A DNA stretch of 64,000 nucleotides, from contig DAGJ01000021.1 of the NCBI GenBank assembly GCA_002495685.1, positions 116,931-180,930 of the forward strand, in the 5' to 3' direction. The stretch is from Methanobrevibacter sp. UBA412. Its GTDB lineage: Archaea > Methanobacteriota > Methanobacteria > Methanobacteriales > Methanobacteriaceae. This document shows, piece after piece, positions 52,356 through 62,084 of the stretch (within the stretch, counting starts at the first letter, position 1; every line of letters begins with the position of its first letter). Made by a program: the position numbers and the translations under genes. Under the pieces are notes generated by a model that made no database searches, was not told the DNA's origin, and was given only the letters and a program-made list of their open reading frames with translations.

Positions 52356-53384
52356 TTAAATATTCCTTCTAATAAAAGGTAATATATTAATTAATGTTTC
52401 TTTACTCTCAGCGAAGTCTTTAACATTTTCTATTATGATTTTGCCTTTCTCAGAGATTATAACATTTTTATTATTAAAACTTAAAATAAGTGTATTATTA
52501 TTTAAAGTTTTAATTTTCCCTATTTCTTTTAATTTTTCAATACTATTTGAAATATTTATTGTGTAAGGTAATTTAATTTCTGATATACTCTGTTCTGATT
52601 TGAAATTTATCATCCTATTTTTATTAGTCTTAGGAGTGATATTAAGTAAAATATTATTAAATTTTAATGTTTTAAGCTTATTACCTATTAAATTGATTTT
52701 ATTTTCATCTAATTCATATGGTTTTTCTATTTCTATTTCTGCATTATTGTTATTATCTCTTATTTTAATTGTTTCATCCTTATTTATGTTTTTAATAAAC
52801 TCTTCACCATAATCAATACGTTTAATATTTTCATGATTTAAGGGAATATTTGTTTTTATTCGTGTTGCAAGGCATGTTGTTGATTTGTTATATTCAATAT
52901 TATTTTCTTTTAAATATTTTTTTACTTCATCACTGCTTATGCCTTCATTTATAAGAGGTGTTAAAAAATTATTTTTATAAGTTATTAAAATCCCTGGACG
53001 ATCATCAAAAAGATCACTTATATTATTTCCATCTACAATAATATCAATAGATTCATCATGTGCTACCTCTTTAATTTTATCATACATGATTTGACGACAA
53101 AGATAGCACCGATTTCCTTTATTTTTTATAAACTCATCTACATTAAATAGGTCAATTTTAACAATTTTCTGTGAAATACCAATTTTATGAGCAATCTTTT
53201 TAGAATTTTCAATAAAACCTGTAGGCATTAAACCATTATCAATAGTAATAGCAATAGGATCTCTACAAACTTCAACAATCAAACTAGAAAGTAAACTACT
53301 ATCAGCCCCTCCAGAAAATGCAATAGCAACATGTTTACCTCTAAGTTCCTCTTTAACCCCATTAATTTTATCTTCAATACTCAT
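52356..53384 (-). CDS. LarE-type PP-loop sulfur transferase with three conserved cysteines
   Basis: LarE proteins use ATP to activate a substrate, then transfer sulfur. This 342-residue protein has the PP-loop AFSGGADSSLL (22-32). It has CYLC (Cys93, Cys96) and Cys171 in TTCLATRI, at the place of the sulfur-giving cysteine of Lactobacillus LarE. The three-cysteine pattern is that of LarE forms proposed to carry an Fe-S cluster rather than sacrifice a cysteine. Residues beyond about 225 form an extra domain of unknown kind. It is the third gene of ycaO-tfuA-larE, 21 nt behind tfuA, so a role as sulfur donor for the YcaO reaction is a strong inference. Confidence 0.82.
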   Translation of the reverse strand: MSIEDKINGVKEELRGKHVAIAFSGGADSSLLSSLIVEVCRDPIAITIDNGLMPTGFIENSKKIAHKIGISQKIVKIDLFNVDEFIKNKGNRCYLCRQIMYDKIKEVAHDESIDIIVDGNNISDLFDDRPGILITYKNNFLTPLINEGISSDEVKKYLKENNIEYNKSTTCLATRIKTNIPLNHENIKRIDYGEEFIKNINKDETIKIRDNNNNAEIEIEKPYELDENKINLIGNKLKTLKFNNILLNITPKTNKNRMINFKSEQSISEIKLPYTINISNSIEKLKEIGKIKTLNNNTLILSFNNKNVIISEKGKIIIENVKDFAESKETLINILPFIRRNI

Positions 53385-53405
53385 AAAAACTCCTCAAGCA
53401 TAAAA

Positions 53406-54044
53406 TCATACTAATGATTTAATATAATTTAATACTTCTATAGCATCTAAAGTTTTAATATCAGGAACCTTGGTAATAAAATCAATTAATTCATCCTTAA
53501 TCTCATCACTTAACTCAGATTTTTTAAAAATATTATAATAAGTTCTTTTAGGATAATAAATTGATTTAGCAACATTTAATATATGATTCTCCAATTCATT
53601 ATCAATTATTCCCTCTTCAACACTTAAATCTAATTTATAATTCACATTAACTAAAGCTTCAGATAAAACAGTTTGACTTTCAGGATCAAATGTTACAGCA
53701 ACATCATCATCTGAATTTAAAATACCCTCTCTGTATTGTTTATAAATATTACCAATACCAATCATACCTAAATCATCTAATTCAGAAGCTCTTAAAGCAC
53801 CCATACTGCCTCCACCAACAACAGTTACACCTTCATTCATTGCTTTCATAATTTCTTTATGACTAACTGCAGGATGTTGGTGAAAAACACCATCAATAAT
53901 CCCAATAATATCAGGTTTATCATTTAAAGCATTAAGAACATCCCCTCTTTTAACTGGGAATCGATAATCAGCATGCAAAATTTTTTCAGCATCTTCAAAA
54001 GAAATAGATAAACCTGTAAAAATTATAATCTTCTTATTTAACAT
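53406..54044 (-). CDS. tfuA: TfuA-like core domain protein
   Basis: TfuA partners with YcaO to convert a backbone amide to a thioamide; in methanogens the target is the active-site glycine of McrA. The 212-residue protein starts KKIIIFTGLSISFEDAEKIL and has FPVKRGDV, GIIDGVFHQHPAVSHKEIMKA and VVGGGSMGALRASEL, the conserved TfuA core. It lies 25 nt after ycaO and 21 nt before the larE-like gene, on one strand, an arrangement that fits one transcript. Confidence 0.92.
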   Translation of the reverse strand: MLNKKIIIFTGLSISFEDAEKILHADYRFPVKRGDVLNALNDKPDIIGIIDGVFHQHPAVSHKEIMKAMNEGVTVVGGGSMGALRASELDDLGMIGIGNIYKQYREGILNSDDDVAVTFDPESQTVLSEALVNVNYKLDLSVEEGIIDNELENHILNVAKSIYYPKRTYYNIFKKSELSDEIKDELIDFITKVPDIKTLDAIEVLNYIKSLV

Positions 54045-54069
54045 AATAAAAGGTTTCCATAAATTTATT

Positions 54070-55290
54070 TCAATGATTTAAATCATATTCAACAGCACGT
54101 TCTCCTCTTCTAGAAGGATCAAGTGCAAAAAGTTCCGCACCAGGAATAATAACTCGAACAACATTAACTCCAATTTCAGATCGTGTTAAATCTTTAAATA
54201 ATATTTTATTTAAACCAACATTACTTAATTTTTCAATACAAGTATCAATATCTTTTTTAATAGAAATATTACTATTATTATCAATACTACTTAAATTAAT
54301 CTTATCTCCTTCTGATTTGAAGTAATGACTATTGATTTTTTTCATTCGACCATAACCGGCTTTTCTCATAAAATCTGCACGAGCAGTATCCTCACGAGTA
54401 CCATGAATTTGAGTGGCTCGGCTTTGAGCAACCTCGGTTAAAGCACGTAAAACAGCAATTTCAGGATTTAAATGGGTTCCAACACCTAAGGTTAATAAAG
54501 CTGCATCTTTTAATAAAGTATCATCACTTGATGCAGCTATAGTTGGAATTTCCACATCAGCTGTAATATCTAATAAATTTATATTCACAGATTCATTTTC
54601 AAACTTATTTAAAATATTATTAATATCTTCACTTTTAATAGTATCCAAATCAATTTCTTTTCGATTTTTTTTAGTTTCTTCAAAAATACTCCAAGCATCT
54701 CTTTCAACAACTTCAAAAATCCCATGAAGCACTGCTTCCTCTAAAACATTACCTGAAGCCAAACCATTAGTATTTCCCTTAACAAAACTATTAACATTTT
54801 CATTACTTGGAATATATGGATGATAAATTAAATTAATAGGAACATCAAATTCTTCTTCGGACACAATATCTGTCATTTTACCCCATTCTAACTCTAAACC
54901 CTTTAGACTTTCAATATCAACAGATTGAGGTAAAACTAAACTTTCAAAATCAACAGGATTAACCATATCATCAAAAGTACCAATAATTATATTTTCATTA
55001 TCAATTTTTTGTTTTTCAGCAGAATATCTTTCAAAACCTTCCATCATAGCAGAAGCTTTAGCTTGAGGTTTACCAATTCCTTTACCTGCATAAACACTTA
55101 CACTTCCTTCTTGAGCAGTTGGTCTTATTGCAGAAAAAACAGGAATTCCCACACGATCAAGATCAGTAATTTCAGTTAAACGTGTAATACCTGCAACTCT
55201 TAATTTATCTTCATAATTTTTAATAGTTTCTTTAGGTTCTTTAACCCTATGAGTACCATTAAAATATTTGATTGGAATATCTGAAAACAT
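54070..55290 (-). CDS. ycaO: YcaO-type thioamidation enzyme (methanogenesis marker protein 1)
   Basis: YcaO phosphorylates a peptide amide with ATP so that sulfide can replace oxygen. The 406-residue protein is of the methanogen marker 1 type: an N-terminal GTHRVKEPKETIKNYEDKL, the KAKASAMMEGFERYSAEK region (quoted in part), VLHGIFEVVERDAW with catalytic/ATP-binding acidic residues, and a GVGTHLNPEIAVLRALTEVAQSR helix. The C-terminal VVRVIIPGAELF and DPSRRGERAV match the family. The start is ATG 55290 with a GGAGT site. It opens the ycaO-tfuA-larE-like operon and diverges from the M24 peptidase. Confidence 0.93.
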   Translation of the reverse strand: MFSDIPIKYFNGTHRVKEPKETIKNYEDKLRVAGITRLTEITDLDRVGIPVFSAIRPTAQEGSVSVYAGKGIGKPQAKASAMMEGFERYSAEKQKIDNENIIIGTFDDMVNPVDFESLVLPQSVDIESLKGLELEWGKMTDIVSEEEFDVPINLIYHPYIPSNENVNSFVKGNTNGLASGNVLEEAVLHGIFEVVERDAWSIFEETKKNRKEIDLDTIKSEDINNILNKFENESVNINLLDITADVEIPTIAASSDDTLLKDAALLTLGVGTHLNPEIAVLRALTEVAQSRATQIHGTREDTARADFMRKAGYGRMKKINSHYFKSEGDKINLSSIDNNSNISIKKDIDTCIEKLSNVGLNKILFKDLTRSEIGVNVVRVIIPGAELFALDPSRRGERAVEYDLNH

Positions 55291-55433
55291 ATTGACTCCT
55301 TTTATTAAAATTTATTTATAATTTTTGATATAATATAATAATTGTTATATAAAGTTAATAAAATTTATTATAATATTATAATCAAATCATTAATTAAAAA
55401 TTAATAAAAATAAATAAGAAGGAAAATTATATT

Positions 55434-56471
55434 ATGGCAAATGAGAGTAAAAATATTCACTTAAACAATATAGTGAAAAAATTAGAAGAAAATAATTATG
55501 ATGGAATGTTACTAGCAGATTTTAATAATATTAGGTACATTTCAGGATACTTACCCCAAAGTTTTGCTTTCGCTATATTAAAAGAAAACCCAATAATATA
55601 CGTTGCAGAAATGGATATGGAAATAGCTAATAAAACTAGTTCTATAGAAATTCAACAATTTACATCATATGATGAACTCAAAAGAATATTAAAAAAAGAA
55701 AATTTAACTAATTTCGCAATAGAAAATAATTTAACTGTAAATAGTTTTACAAAACTCAATAATGATTTAAAATTAAACATTGAACCATTCATGGCCGAAG
55801 AAAGAATGATTAAATCTTCAGATGAGATAAAGAAAATAGATACAGCAATGAATATTGCACATAAATCATTATTAGAATTAAATCCAAGATCTTTAATTGA
55901 AAAAGGTATAAGTGAATGGGAAACAGCATACAAATTAGGTTATTTAATGCGTAAAAATGGTGCTGAAGTAGAATCATTTGACACCATAGTAGCATCAGGA
56001 GCAAATAGTAGTTTACCTCATGCAGTTGTAAGCCCTAAACCTTTAGATCCTCATATATTAATTGATTACGGATGTAAATATCAAGGTTATTGTTCAGACA
56101 CAACAAGAACTTATCCTAGCACTGAAAAACAAGAAGAAATATTCGATATTGTGCTTGAAGCTCATGATAAAGCTATAAAAGCAATTAAACCTGGAATTGA
56201 TGGTTCAAAAATTGATGCTGTTGCAAGAGATATTATAACTGATTATGGATATGGAGATAAATTCATTCATACTACCGGACATAGCTTAGGCTTAGATATT
56301 CATGAAGCCCCAACATTATCTACAAGAGACCACACTATACTAGAAAATAATATGATTGTAACAGTTGAACCTGGAATTTACTTAGAAGGAAATTTTGGAG
56401 TTAGAATAGAAGATACCATATTAATAAATAATAAAGGTAAAATAATTGGAAATTTACCTCAAAGATTATAA
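55434..56471 (+). CDS. Xaa-Pro aminopeptidase/dipeptidase (M24 family)
   Basis: The 345-residue metallopeptidase has a creatinase-type N-terminal domain (about 1-125) and a pita-bread C-terminal domain. Metal ligands are visible in [19 protein letters not shown] (two Asp), [15 protein letters not shown] (His), TVEPGIY (Glu) and VRIEDTILI (Glu). It probably removes N-terminal residues before proline. AAGGA precedes the ATG. It diverges from ycaO and is followed after 26 nt by the aldehyde dehydrogenase gene, so the two may be one unit. Confidence 0.87.
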   Translation: MANESKNIHLNNIVKKLEENNYDGMLLADFNNIRYISGYLPQSFAFAILKENPIIYVAEMDMEIANKTSSIEIQQFTSYDELKRILKKENLTNFAIENNLTVNSFTKLNNDLKLNIEPFMAEERMIKSSDEIKKIDTAMNIAHKSLLELNPRSLIEKGISEWETAYKLGYLMRKNGAEVESFDTIVASGANSSLPHAVVSPKPLDPHILIDYGCKYQGYCSDTTRTYPSTEKQEEIFDIVLEAHDKAIKAIKPGIDGSKIDAVARDIITDYGYGDKFIHTTGHSLGLDIHEAPTLSTRDHTILENNMIVTVEPGIYLEGNFGVRIEDTILINNKGKIIGNLPQRL

Positions 56472-56497
56472 AAAAAATTATTAATGGAGGACTATTA

Positions 56498-57910
56498 ATG
56501 AAAATGTTAATAAATGGGGAAAATTATGATAAAGATGAACATAAAGAAATTTTAAACCCCTACAATGGAAAAATAGTTGACACTGTACCTATTGCTAATA
56601 GAAATGAAGTTAAAAAAGCAGTTAATGCAGCAAATCAAGCTAAAAATTCATTAACTGAAATGAGTGCACGTAAAGTTTCTGAAAAATTATATGATGCTTT
56701 TGAAAATCTAAAAAATGAAAAAGAAGAATTTGCAAAAATCATAACACAAGAAACAGGAAAACCAATAAAACAATCTTTAGGTGAAATGGAGAGATCAATA
56801 GATACTTTAAAATTATCTGCAGAAGAATCTAAAAGAATTTATGGTGAAACAGTACCATTAGATGCAGGTTTAGGAGGTAAAGGTTTTTTTGCATTTACTG
56901 AAAGAATCCCATTAGGTGTTGTAGCAGCAATAACACCATTTAATTATCCTGTAAATTTAGCAATTCATAAAATAGCCCCAGCAATAGCAGCAAAAAACAC
57001 CACTGTTTTTAAACCTAGTATGCAAGCACCTCTTGCAGGACTTAAAATGGCTGAAATTATTGCACAAGAATTTCCTAAAGGAGTAATTAACACAATTACT
57101 GGTATGGGTGGTGAAATTGGTGATGCATTAATAACTAATGAAAATATAAATAAAATATCTTTTACAGGTAGTGTTGCAACAGGATTATTTATAGCATCAC
57201 GTGCTGGAATGAAAAAGATCACATTAGAATTAGGGGGAAACGATCCCTTAATAGTACTTGATGATGCAGATATAAAAAAAGCTGTAAAAGGAGCAGTAAA
57301 TGGAGCTTACCTATATTCTGGACAAGTATGCATGGGTGTTAAACGTATAATTGTAGATAATCTTATCGCAGAAGAATTCACAGATTTATTAGTTAAAGAA
57401 ACACAAAAATTAAAAATTGGGAATCCTATGGATGAAAATATGGATATGGGACCATTAATTGATGAAAATGCTGCAATCAATGTTGAAAAAACAGTTGATA
57501 ATGCAATATCTGATGGGGCTGAACTCTTAACAGGTGGAAAACGTAAAAACACATTTTATCAACCTACCGTTTTAGACAATGTTAATATGAATATGGATGT
57601 AGTATCTAATGAAACATTTGGGCCAATAGCCCCAATCATTCATGTTGATGGTGTTGAAGAAGCTATAAAAACAGCTAATAATACACAATATGGTTTACAA
57701 GCCGGTGTATTCACAGAAAACATGCATAATGGTTTAAAATGTGCCAATGAAATTGAAGCAGGAACTGTGTGGATAAATAAACAATCAACATTCAGAACAG
57801 ACAACATGCCATTTGGAGGAGTTAAATCCAGTGGAGTAGGAAAAGAAGGAATAAAATATGCCGTACATGATATGACTAAACCAAAATTAATTGGATTTAA
57901 CTTACGTTAA
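56498..57910 (+). CDS. Aldehyde dehydrogenase, lactaldehyde dehydrogenase (CofA) type
   Basis: The 470-residue NAD(P)-dependent dehydrogenase has the catalytic residues Asn149, Glu244 (LELGGNDP) and Cys278 (SGQVCMG). The cofactor motif is FTGSVATG. The C-terminal [21 protein letters not shown] matches the methanogen enzyme described as lactaldehyde dehydrogenase (CofA), which makes lactate for the F420 side chain. A glyceraldehyde-3-phosphate dehydrogenase role is an alternative. cofE, a later F420 step, is also in this window but far away. GGAGG lies 7 nt before the ATG. Confidence 0.8.
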   Translation: MKMLINGENYDKDEHKEILNPYNGKIVDTVPIANRNEVKKAVNAANQAKNSLTEMSARKVSEKLYDAFENLKNEKEEFAKIITQETGKPIKQSLGEMERSIDTLKLSAEESKRIYGETVPLDAGLGGKGFFAFTERIPLGVVAAITPFNYPVNLAIHKIAPAIAAKNTTVFKPSMQAPLAGLKMAEIIAQEFPKGVINTITGMGGEIGDALITNENINKISFTGSVATGLFIASRAGMKKITLELGGNDPLIVLDDADIKKAVKGAVNGAYLYSGQVCMGVKRIIVDNLIAEEFTDLLVKETQKLKIGNPMDENMDMGPLIDENAAINVEKTVDNAISDGAELLTGGKRKNTFYQPTVLDNVNMNMDVVSNETFGPIAPIIHVDGVEEAIKTANNTQYGLQAGVFTENMHNGLKCANEIEAGTVWINKQSTFRTDNMPFGGVKSSGVGKEGIKYAVHDMTKPKLIGFNLR

Positions 57911-57947
57911 ATTTAATACTTAAAATTATTCCTTTTCAACTCATTTT

Positions 57948-58676
57948 TTATTTCTTTTGAAGAAATCCTTCAATAAGATTTCTAGTATCATTTAAAGATT
58001 CCATAGGAATACCATTAGGTAACTCTCCTAATTCACCTTTAACATCTTTTAAAACAACACCATTCACACCAAGAAACATCCCTTCACTTGCAATGTCCAT
58101 AAAACTTTGTGGAGGTAACATCGCAACAGCAACATGATTACCCTCTTTAACATCTAAATTATTAGTAACAACAGTAATTGCTCTTTTTTTAAGGTTAACA
58201 TTACAAATCATTAAAGAATCAGCATTAGGATGTTTACTAACACTCATGATTTCTCCAACTAAAATATCTATCCCAATAATTGGATCATTAATTGGACCTA
58301 AAGATAATCTATGACGTAAACCTAAAATTGTATTTAAAAAGAATTGAACCTTGGCAACATTCTCTTCAGTTTTCTCTCTTTCTTCTTTAGGTGCTTTATT
58401 AAGAAAAATATGATTCCATTCTTCTCCCCCTAAATAATGTATAACATAATTAGCCTCTTCCTCTAATTTATTAACATCTGGAGAATTACTTAACTCATCA
58501 CCTTCAAGATATGAATAAAGTAATGATTGAAAATGAGCATCCATATTATCTGCAGATTCAAGAGCCATTTTTTTATTCCAATGACCTCTAAACGCACCAG
58601 TTTGAACAGTTCTCATAAATAATTCTTTAGATTTAACAGCAATTAAAATTCTATAATCTTTAGATGTATCCCACAC
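57948..58676 (-). CDS. tRNA-binding (EMAP-II/Arc1p-type) domain protein
   Basis: The 242-residue protein has an N-terminal helical part (about 1-125) without a familiar motif. A C-terminal OB-fold tRNA-binding domain follows: [26 protein letters not shown] (from about 140), [23 protein letters not shown], and [11 protein letters not shown]. The same fold occurs at the end of bacterial MetRS and PheT. It may assist an aminoacyl-tRNA synthetase in trans. The start is GTG at 58676, with GGAGAG upstream; a nearby ATG is out of frame. It converges with the aldehyde dehydrogenase gene. Confidence 0.85.
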   Translation of the reverse strand: MWDTSKDYRILIAVKSKELFMRTVQTGAFRGHWNKKMALESADNMDAHFQSLLYSYLEGDELSNSPDVNKLEEEANYVIHYLGGEEWNHIFLNKAPKEEREKTEENVAKVQFFLNTILGLRHRLSLGPINDPIIGIDILVGEIMSVSKHPNADSLMICNVNLKKRAITVVTNNLDVKEGNHVAVAMLPPQSFMDIASEGMFLGVNGVVLKDVKGELGELPNGIPMESLNDTRNLIEGFLQKK

Positions 58677-59092
58677 ATTTATCTCTCCAAAATTAAATAA
58701 TCATAAATATTTCTTTAAAAGTAAAATTATACTAATTACTATATTAAATTTAGTATAATTTAAACTTAATTTAAATTAATCAATTTTATCAAATTTCATT
58801 TAAAACACTATTATGAAAAATATACTTTTAATTTAAGAACCAATAACGCTTATTAAGCCTTAATTTTAATTATAAGTTTAAAATTTTTATTTTAATAGAA
58901 TTTTAACAAAAACTTTTTATACTAATAAAAAAAAATAATATATTACTTAAAGTTTAACTAAATTTTCTAATGAAAATAACTTTAAATCATAGTAAAAATC
59001 TAATAAAACAAGTTAATCAAACAAAATAACTAATATATGAAATTTAGTTAAATAATATCAATATTATATAAATAATTTACAATGGTGAAAAA
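58677..59092. other. 416-bp divergent intergenic region
   Basis: It lies between the minus-strand tRNA-binding gene and the plus-strand PRC-barrel gene, so it should contain two promoters. TATA-like stretches occur at 58732-58760 and 59060-59075. I see no reading frame, tRNA-like fold or GC-rich patch in the A/T-rich DNA. Confidence 0.4.
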
Positions 59093-59518
59093 ATGGTAGA
59101 AGTTTCCAGTCTTTATGATTTAGATATATATACTATAGCAGGGCAATATGTAGGACAAGTAGCTGATGTTGTACTTAACATTAAATATGGAACTATTTCC
59201 AAACTACGAGTAAAAGCATTAGAACCTGAAAAGAAAAATGTAGGAATAAGAGATATTTTTACTAGTGGGTTAAGAATGGTCCCTGAAGAAGAAAATGTAA
59301 ATTCATATCATCAAGAAGGATTACTTGATGTTGGATATGATAAAGTAAAAGCTATTGGGGATATAATGTTAATAGATCCACAAGATTTAATTCATAAACC
59401 ACAAGCTCAAAGAGTTAGACCTACACCTACTCCTAATGTAGAAGCACCAACACCAAAAGCTCCAAAAACACAAGAAGCTGAACCTAAAATCCAAGATCCT
59501 ACTGAAAAGGTTGAATAA
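59093..59518 (+). CDS. PRC-barrel domain protein
   Basis: The 141-residue protein has one PRC-barrel domain (about 1-103: SSLYDLDIYTIAGQYVGQVADVVLN, KLRVKALEP, VKAIGDIMLI). PRC barrels occur in RNA-processing factors such as RimM and in photosynthetic reaction-centre H subunits. A proline/threonine-rich tail (TPTPNVEAPTPKAPKTQEAEP) follows and is probably disordered. GGTGA precedes the ATG at 59093. No neighbouring gene gives a hint of function. Confidence 0.82.
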   Translation: MVEVSSLYDLDIYTIAGQYVGQVADVVLNIKYGTISKLRVKALEPEKKNVGIRDIFTSGLRMVPEEENVNSYHQEGLLDVGYDKVKAIGDIMLIDPQDLIHKPQAQRVRPTPTPNVEAPTPKAPKTQEAEPKIQDPTEKVE

Positions 59519-59796
59519 GATTTTAAGTTTTTTTCTTTTTTCTTTTTATTAATTTTTTTTAAAAATTATTAAGTTATTAAATTTTTTTATTTTTTCTCTA
59601 TAAATCATGATTAAAGTATAAAAAAACTAATTAATATGATACTTTAAACATTTAAACGATTTTTTACTTTTAAAATTCATCTAATATTTTTTCTAAAAAA
59701 AATAAGATTTATTAAAAGTATAAAAGTTATGAAAAATAATTAATTTATGAAAATAGAAAAATCAAATAAATATAAAAAAAATAAAAGTGATTATTT

Positions 59797-60561
59797 ATGA
59801 AAGTTGGAATTATAGGTTGTGGAGCTATAGCAAATCTTATAGTGAACAATATTTTAGCAACTGAGAAAAATATAAGCATCAAACATTTCTATGATCGTGA
59901 TATGGAAAAAGCTGAAAATTTAGCTAGTATTGCTAATGGTATAGCAGTTATAAATATTGAAGATTTAATAGATAATGTTGATTTAGTTTTAGAAGCAGCA
60001 TCCCCAAGTTCAGTTAATGAATATGCTTTAAAAGTTTTAAATAAAGGAAAAAGCATGATTATAATGAGTGTTGGAGCTTTAATGGATGAAAATTTTAGGA
60101 ATGAAGTAGTTGAAACTGCAAAAAAACATAATGCTAAAATTTACACTCCATCTGGAGCAATACTCGGATTAGATGGTATAAAAGCTGCATCTGTTGGTGA
60201 AATTAAAGAAGCTAAACTAACAACAAGAAAATCACCTAAATCTTTAGGAAAAGATGTTAATAAAGAAGAAATATTATTCGAAGGTAAAGCATCACAAGCA
60301 GTTAAAAAATTTCCATTTAACATTAATGTAGCTGCTACATTAAGTTTAGCATGTAAAATGGATATTGATGTTAAAGTTATAGTTGATCCAAAAGTTGATA
60401 GGAATGTTCATGAAGTAGTTGTTACAGGTGATTTCGGAAAATTCACTACTCGATGTGAAAATTTACCATGTGCTACTAATCCTAAAACCAGTATGCTAGC
60501 AGCTTTCTCTGCAATAAAATTATTAAAACATTTCAATGAAACATTACTTAGTGGTACATAA
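59797..60561 (+). CDS. nadX: L-aspartate dehydrogenase
   Basis: NadX oxidises aspartate to iminoaspartate, the first step of NAD synthesis in organisms without aspartate oxidase. The 254-residue protein begins KVGIIGCGAIANLIV, a nucleotide-binding motif. It continues with VLEAASPSSVNEYALKVL, TPSGAILGLDGIKAA and FNINVAATLSLA. The catalytic histidine segment is VDRNVHEVVVTGDFG. GTGAT lies before the ATG. thg1 starts about 40 nt later, so the two are likely co-expressed. Confidence 0.93.
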   Translation: MKVGIIGCGAIANLIVNNILATEKNISIKHFYDRDMEKAENLASIANGIAVINIEDLIDNVDLVLEAASPSSVNEYALKVLNKGKSMIIMSVGALMDENFRNEVVETAKKHNAKIYTPSGAILGLDGIKAASVGEIKEAKLTTRKSPKSLGKDVNKEEILFEGKASQAVKKFPFNINVAATLSLACKMDIDVKVIVDPKVDRNVHEVVVTGDFGKFTTRCENLPCATNPKTSMLAAFSAIKLLKHFNETLLSGT

Positions 60562-60600
60562 AAAGTAATAAACTTAATTATTTTTTTTCAGGTGAAAATT

Positions 60601-61338
60601 TTGAAAGATTATGAAATATACTCCAATCTAAAAGTACCTAAAGGGTCAAATATTGTCTTACGTTTAGATGGTAGAAAATTCCATACTTTAGCAAAAACAT
60701 TAAATTTAGAAAAACCTTATGATTCTAATTTTGCTAAACTAATGATTGAAGTATGTAAAGATTTATTTACTGAATTTTCACCTAAATTTATTTATACTTT
60801 TTCTGATGAAATAAATATTTTACTTTCTGAGATACCATTTTCTAATAGAGTTGAAAAGATAGATTCTGTTTTTTCAAGTTTGGCATCTAGTTCAATAACT
60901 AAACATTTAAACGATTTTTTTGATTTAGATGAATTACCATTAATTTCTTTTGATTCAAGAATAATACCCCTCCCTTTTAATGATATAAACACATATTTTA
61001 AATGGAGACAAGATGAAGCTTGGAGAAACTGTAAGAATGCTTATGGAATTTGGGTATTAAAAAAAGATTATTCTTCTAAAATAGCTAATGAAAAAATTAA
61101 AGGATTAAAGTCTAGTGATATTCATAACTTGTTATTTGATAAAGGAATAAATTTAAATAATCTTCCAGTATGGGAAAAAAGAGGAATCGGATTTTATAAA
61201 AAAAATAAAAAAATTAAGGGCTTTAATCCAAAAACCAATTCAGATACAATCTCTTATAGAAATTACCTTTATATAGATTGTAATCTTGAAATGTTTTCAA
61301 ATGATTTTTTTAAAACAATTAATTTAAAACATGATTAA
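60601..61338 (+). CDS. thg1: tRNA(His) guanylyltransferase-like protein (Thg1)
   Basis: Thg1 family enzymes add nucleotides to the 5' end of tRNA in the reverse (3'-5') direction, either placing G-1 on tRNA-His or repairing tRNA ends. The protein has the RLDGRKFHTLAK motif with Mg-binding Asp23, and FSDEINILL with Asp69-Glu70. I choose TTG 60601 (245 residues, MKDYEIYSNL). The alternative GTG at 60592 lies inside AGGTGA, which is the ribosome site 5 nt before the TTG. It follows nadX. Whether it performs G-1 addition or repair depends on whether tRNA-His genes encode G-1. Confidence 0.9.
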   Translation: MKDYEIYSNLKVPKGSNIVLRLDGRKFHTLAKTLNLEKPYDSNFAKLMIEVCKDLFTEFSPKFIYTFSDEINILLSEIPFSNRVEKIDSVFSSLASSSITKHLNDFFDLDELPLISFDSRIIPLPFNDINTYFKWRQDEAWRNCKNAYGIWVLKKDYSSKIANEKIKGLKSSDIHNLLFDKGINLNNLPVWEKRGIGFYKKNKKIKGFNPKTNSDTISYRNYLYIDCNLEMFSNDFFKTINLKHD

Positions 61339-61375
61339 AAATAAAAAACATAATAAATAAGGAAGTGTCATATTT

Positions 61376-62023
61376 ATGGTATTTGATAAATTTATTTCAA
61401 AAGTATTAAGTAATGATAAAAGAAATTTTAATGAAGTGTGTGTGGATAATAAAGTTATTGATTCTGTAATTTATTATGCCAAGGAATCTTATCCAAATGA
61501 GTTTTTAGCATTCTTTGATGGTCATGTTAAGGATAATAAACTTATTTTAGATAGTTTACTTTTTTTACCTGGTGAAACTTCAAATACAGGTGCAACTTTT
61601 AATGAAGGTTTAATGCCACCTTCTCAACGGATTTGGGGTACTGTTCATTCTCATCCAGGTCCAAGTGCACAACCTAGTAATGCTGATTTAATGACATTTA
61701 GTAAACATGGATTATTTCATATGATTATTTGTTTACCTTATGAAATTCCTAGTTTTTGTGCTTATGATGCTTATGGGGATTCTGTAAAATATACTCTTGG
61801 TGATTATGATGATAAAAATCAGGATGCAATGTTAGATGATTTACAGGATTTACAAGATGAAATAGGGCATGGTTATCCAGAAGATTATGATTTTTCTGAA
61901 GATGACAGTACTAAAGAATATGATGCTTTTATGAAAAAATATAATGAAGCTAAAGCTAATAATCAAAGAGTAATCTATATTGATGTTAATAAATTAGAAA
62001 ATGATAATTATAAAAATAAGTAA
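61376..62023 (+). CDS. JAMM/MPN metalloprotease-like protein
   Basis: The 215-residue protein has a complete JAMM zinc motif: Glu42 in the YPNEF segment, then HSHPGPSAQPSNAD (His91, His93, Ser101 and Asp104, the HxHPx6SxxD pattern). Such proteins remove ubiquitin-like tails in eukaryotes and archaea. In archaea, SAMP-type modifiers or sulfur-carrier proteins are possible substrates. The C-terminal 90 residues are acidic (DLQDLQDEIGHGYPEDYDF). AAGGAAG precedes the ATG. No SAMP or E1-like gene is nearby. Confidence 0.85.
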   Translation: MVFDKFISKVLSNDKRNFNEVCVDNKVIDSVIYYAKESYPNEFLAFFDGHVKDNKLILDSLLFLPGETSNTGATFNEGLMPPSQRIWGTVHSHPGPSAQPSNADLMTFSKHGLFHMIICLPYEIPSFCAYDAYGDSVKYTLGDYDDKNQDAMLDDLQDLQDEIGHGYPEDYDFSEDDSTKEYDAFMKKYNEAKANNQRVIYIDVNKLENDNYKNK

Positions 62024-62084
62024 AAATATTTAAAAAATTTTAAAAAAAAATTAAAGATATGAATTTTTTGCAAGAAATTTATAT

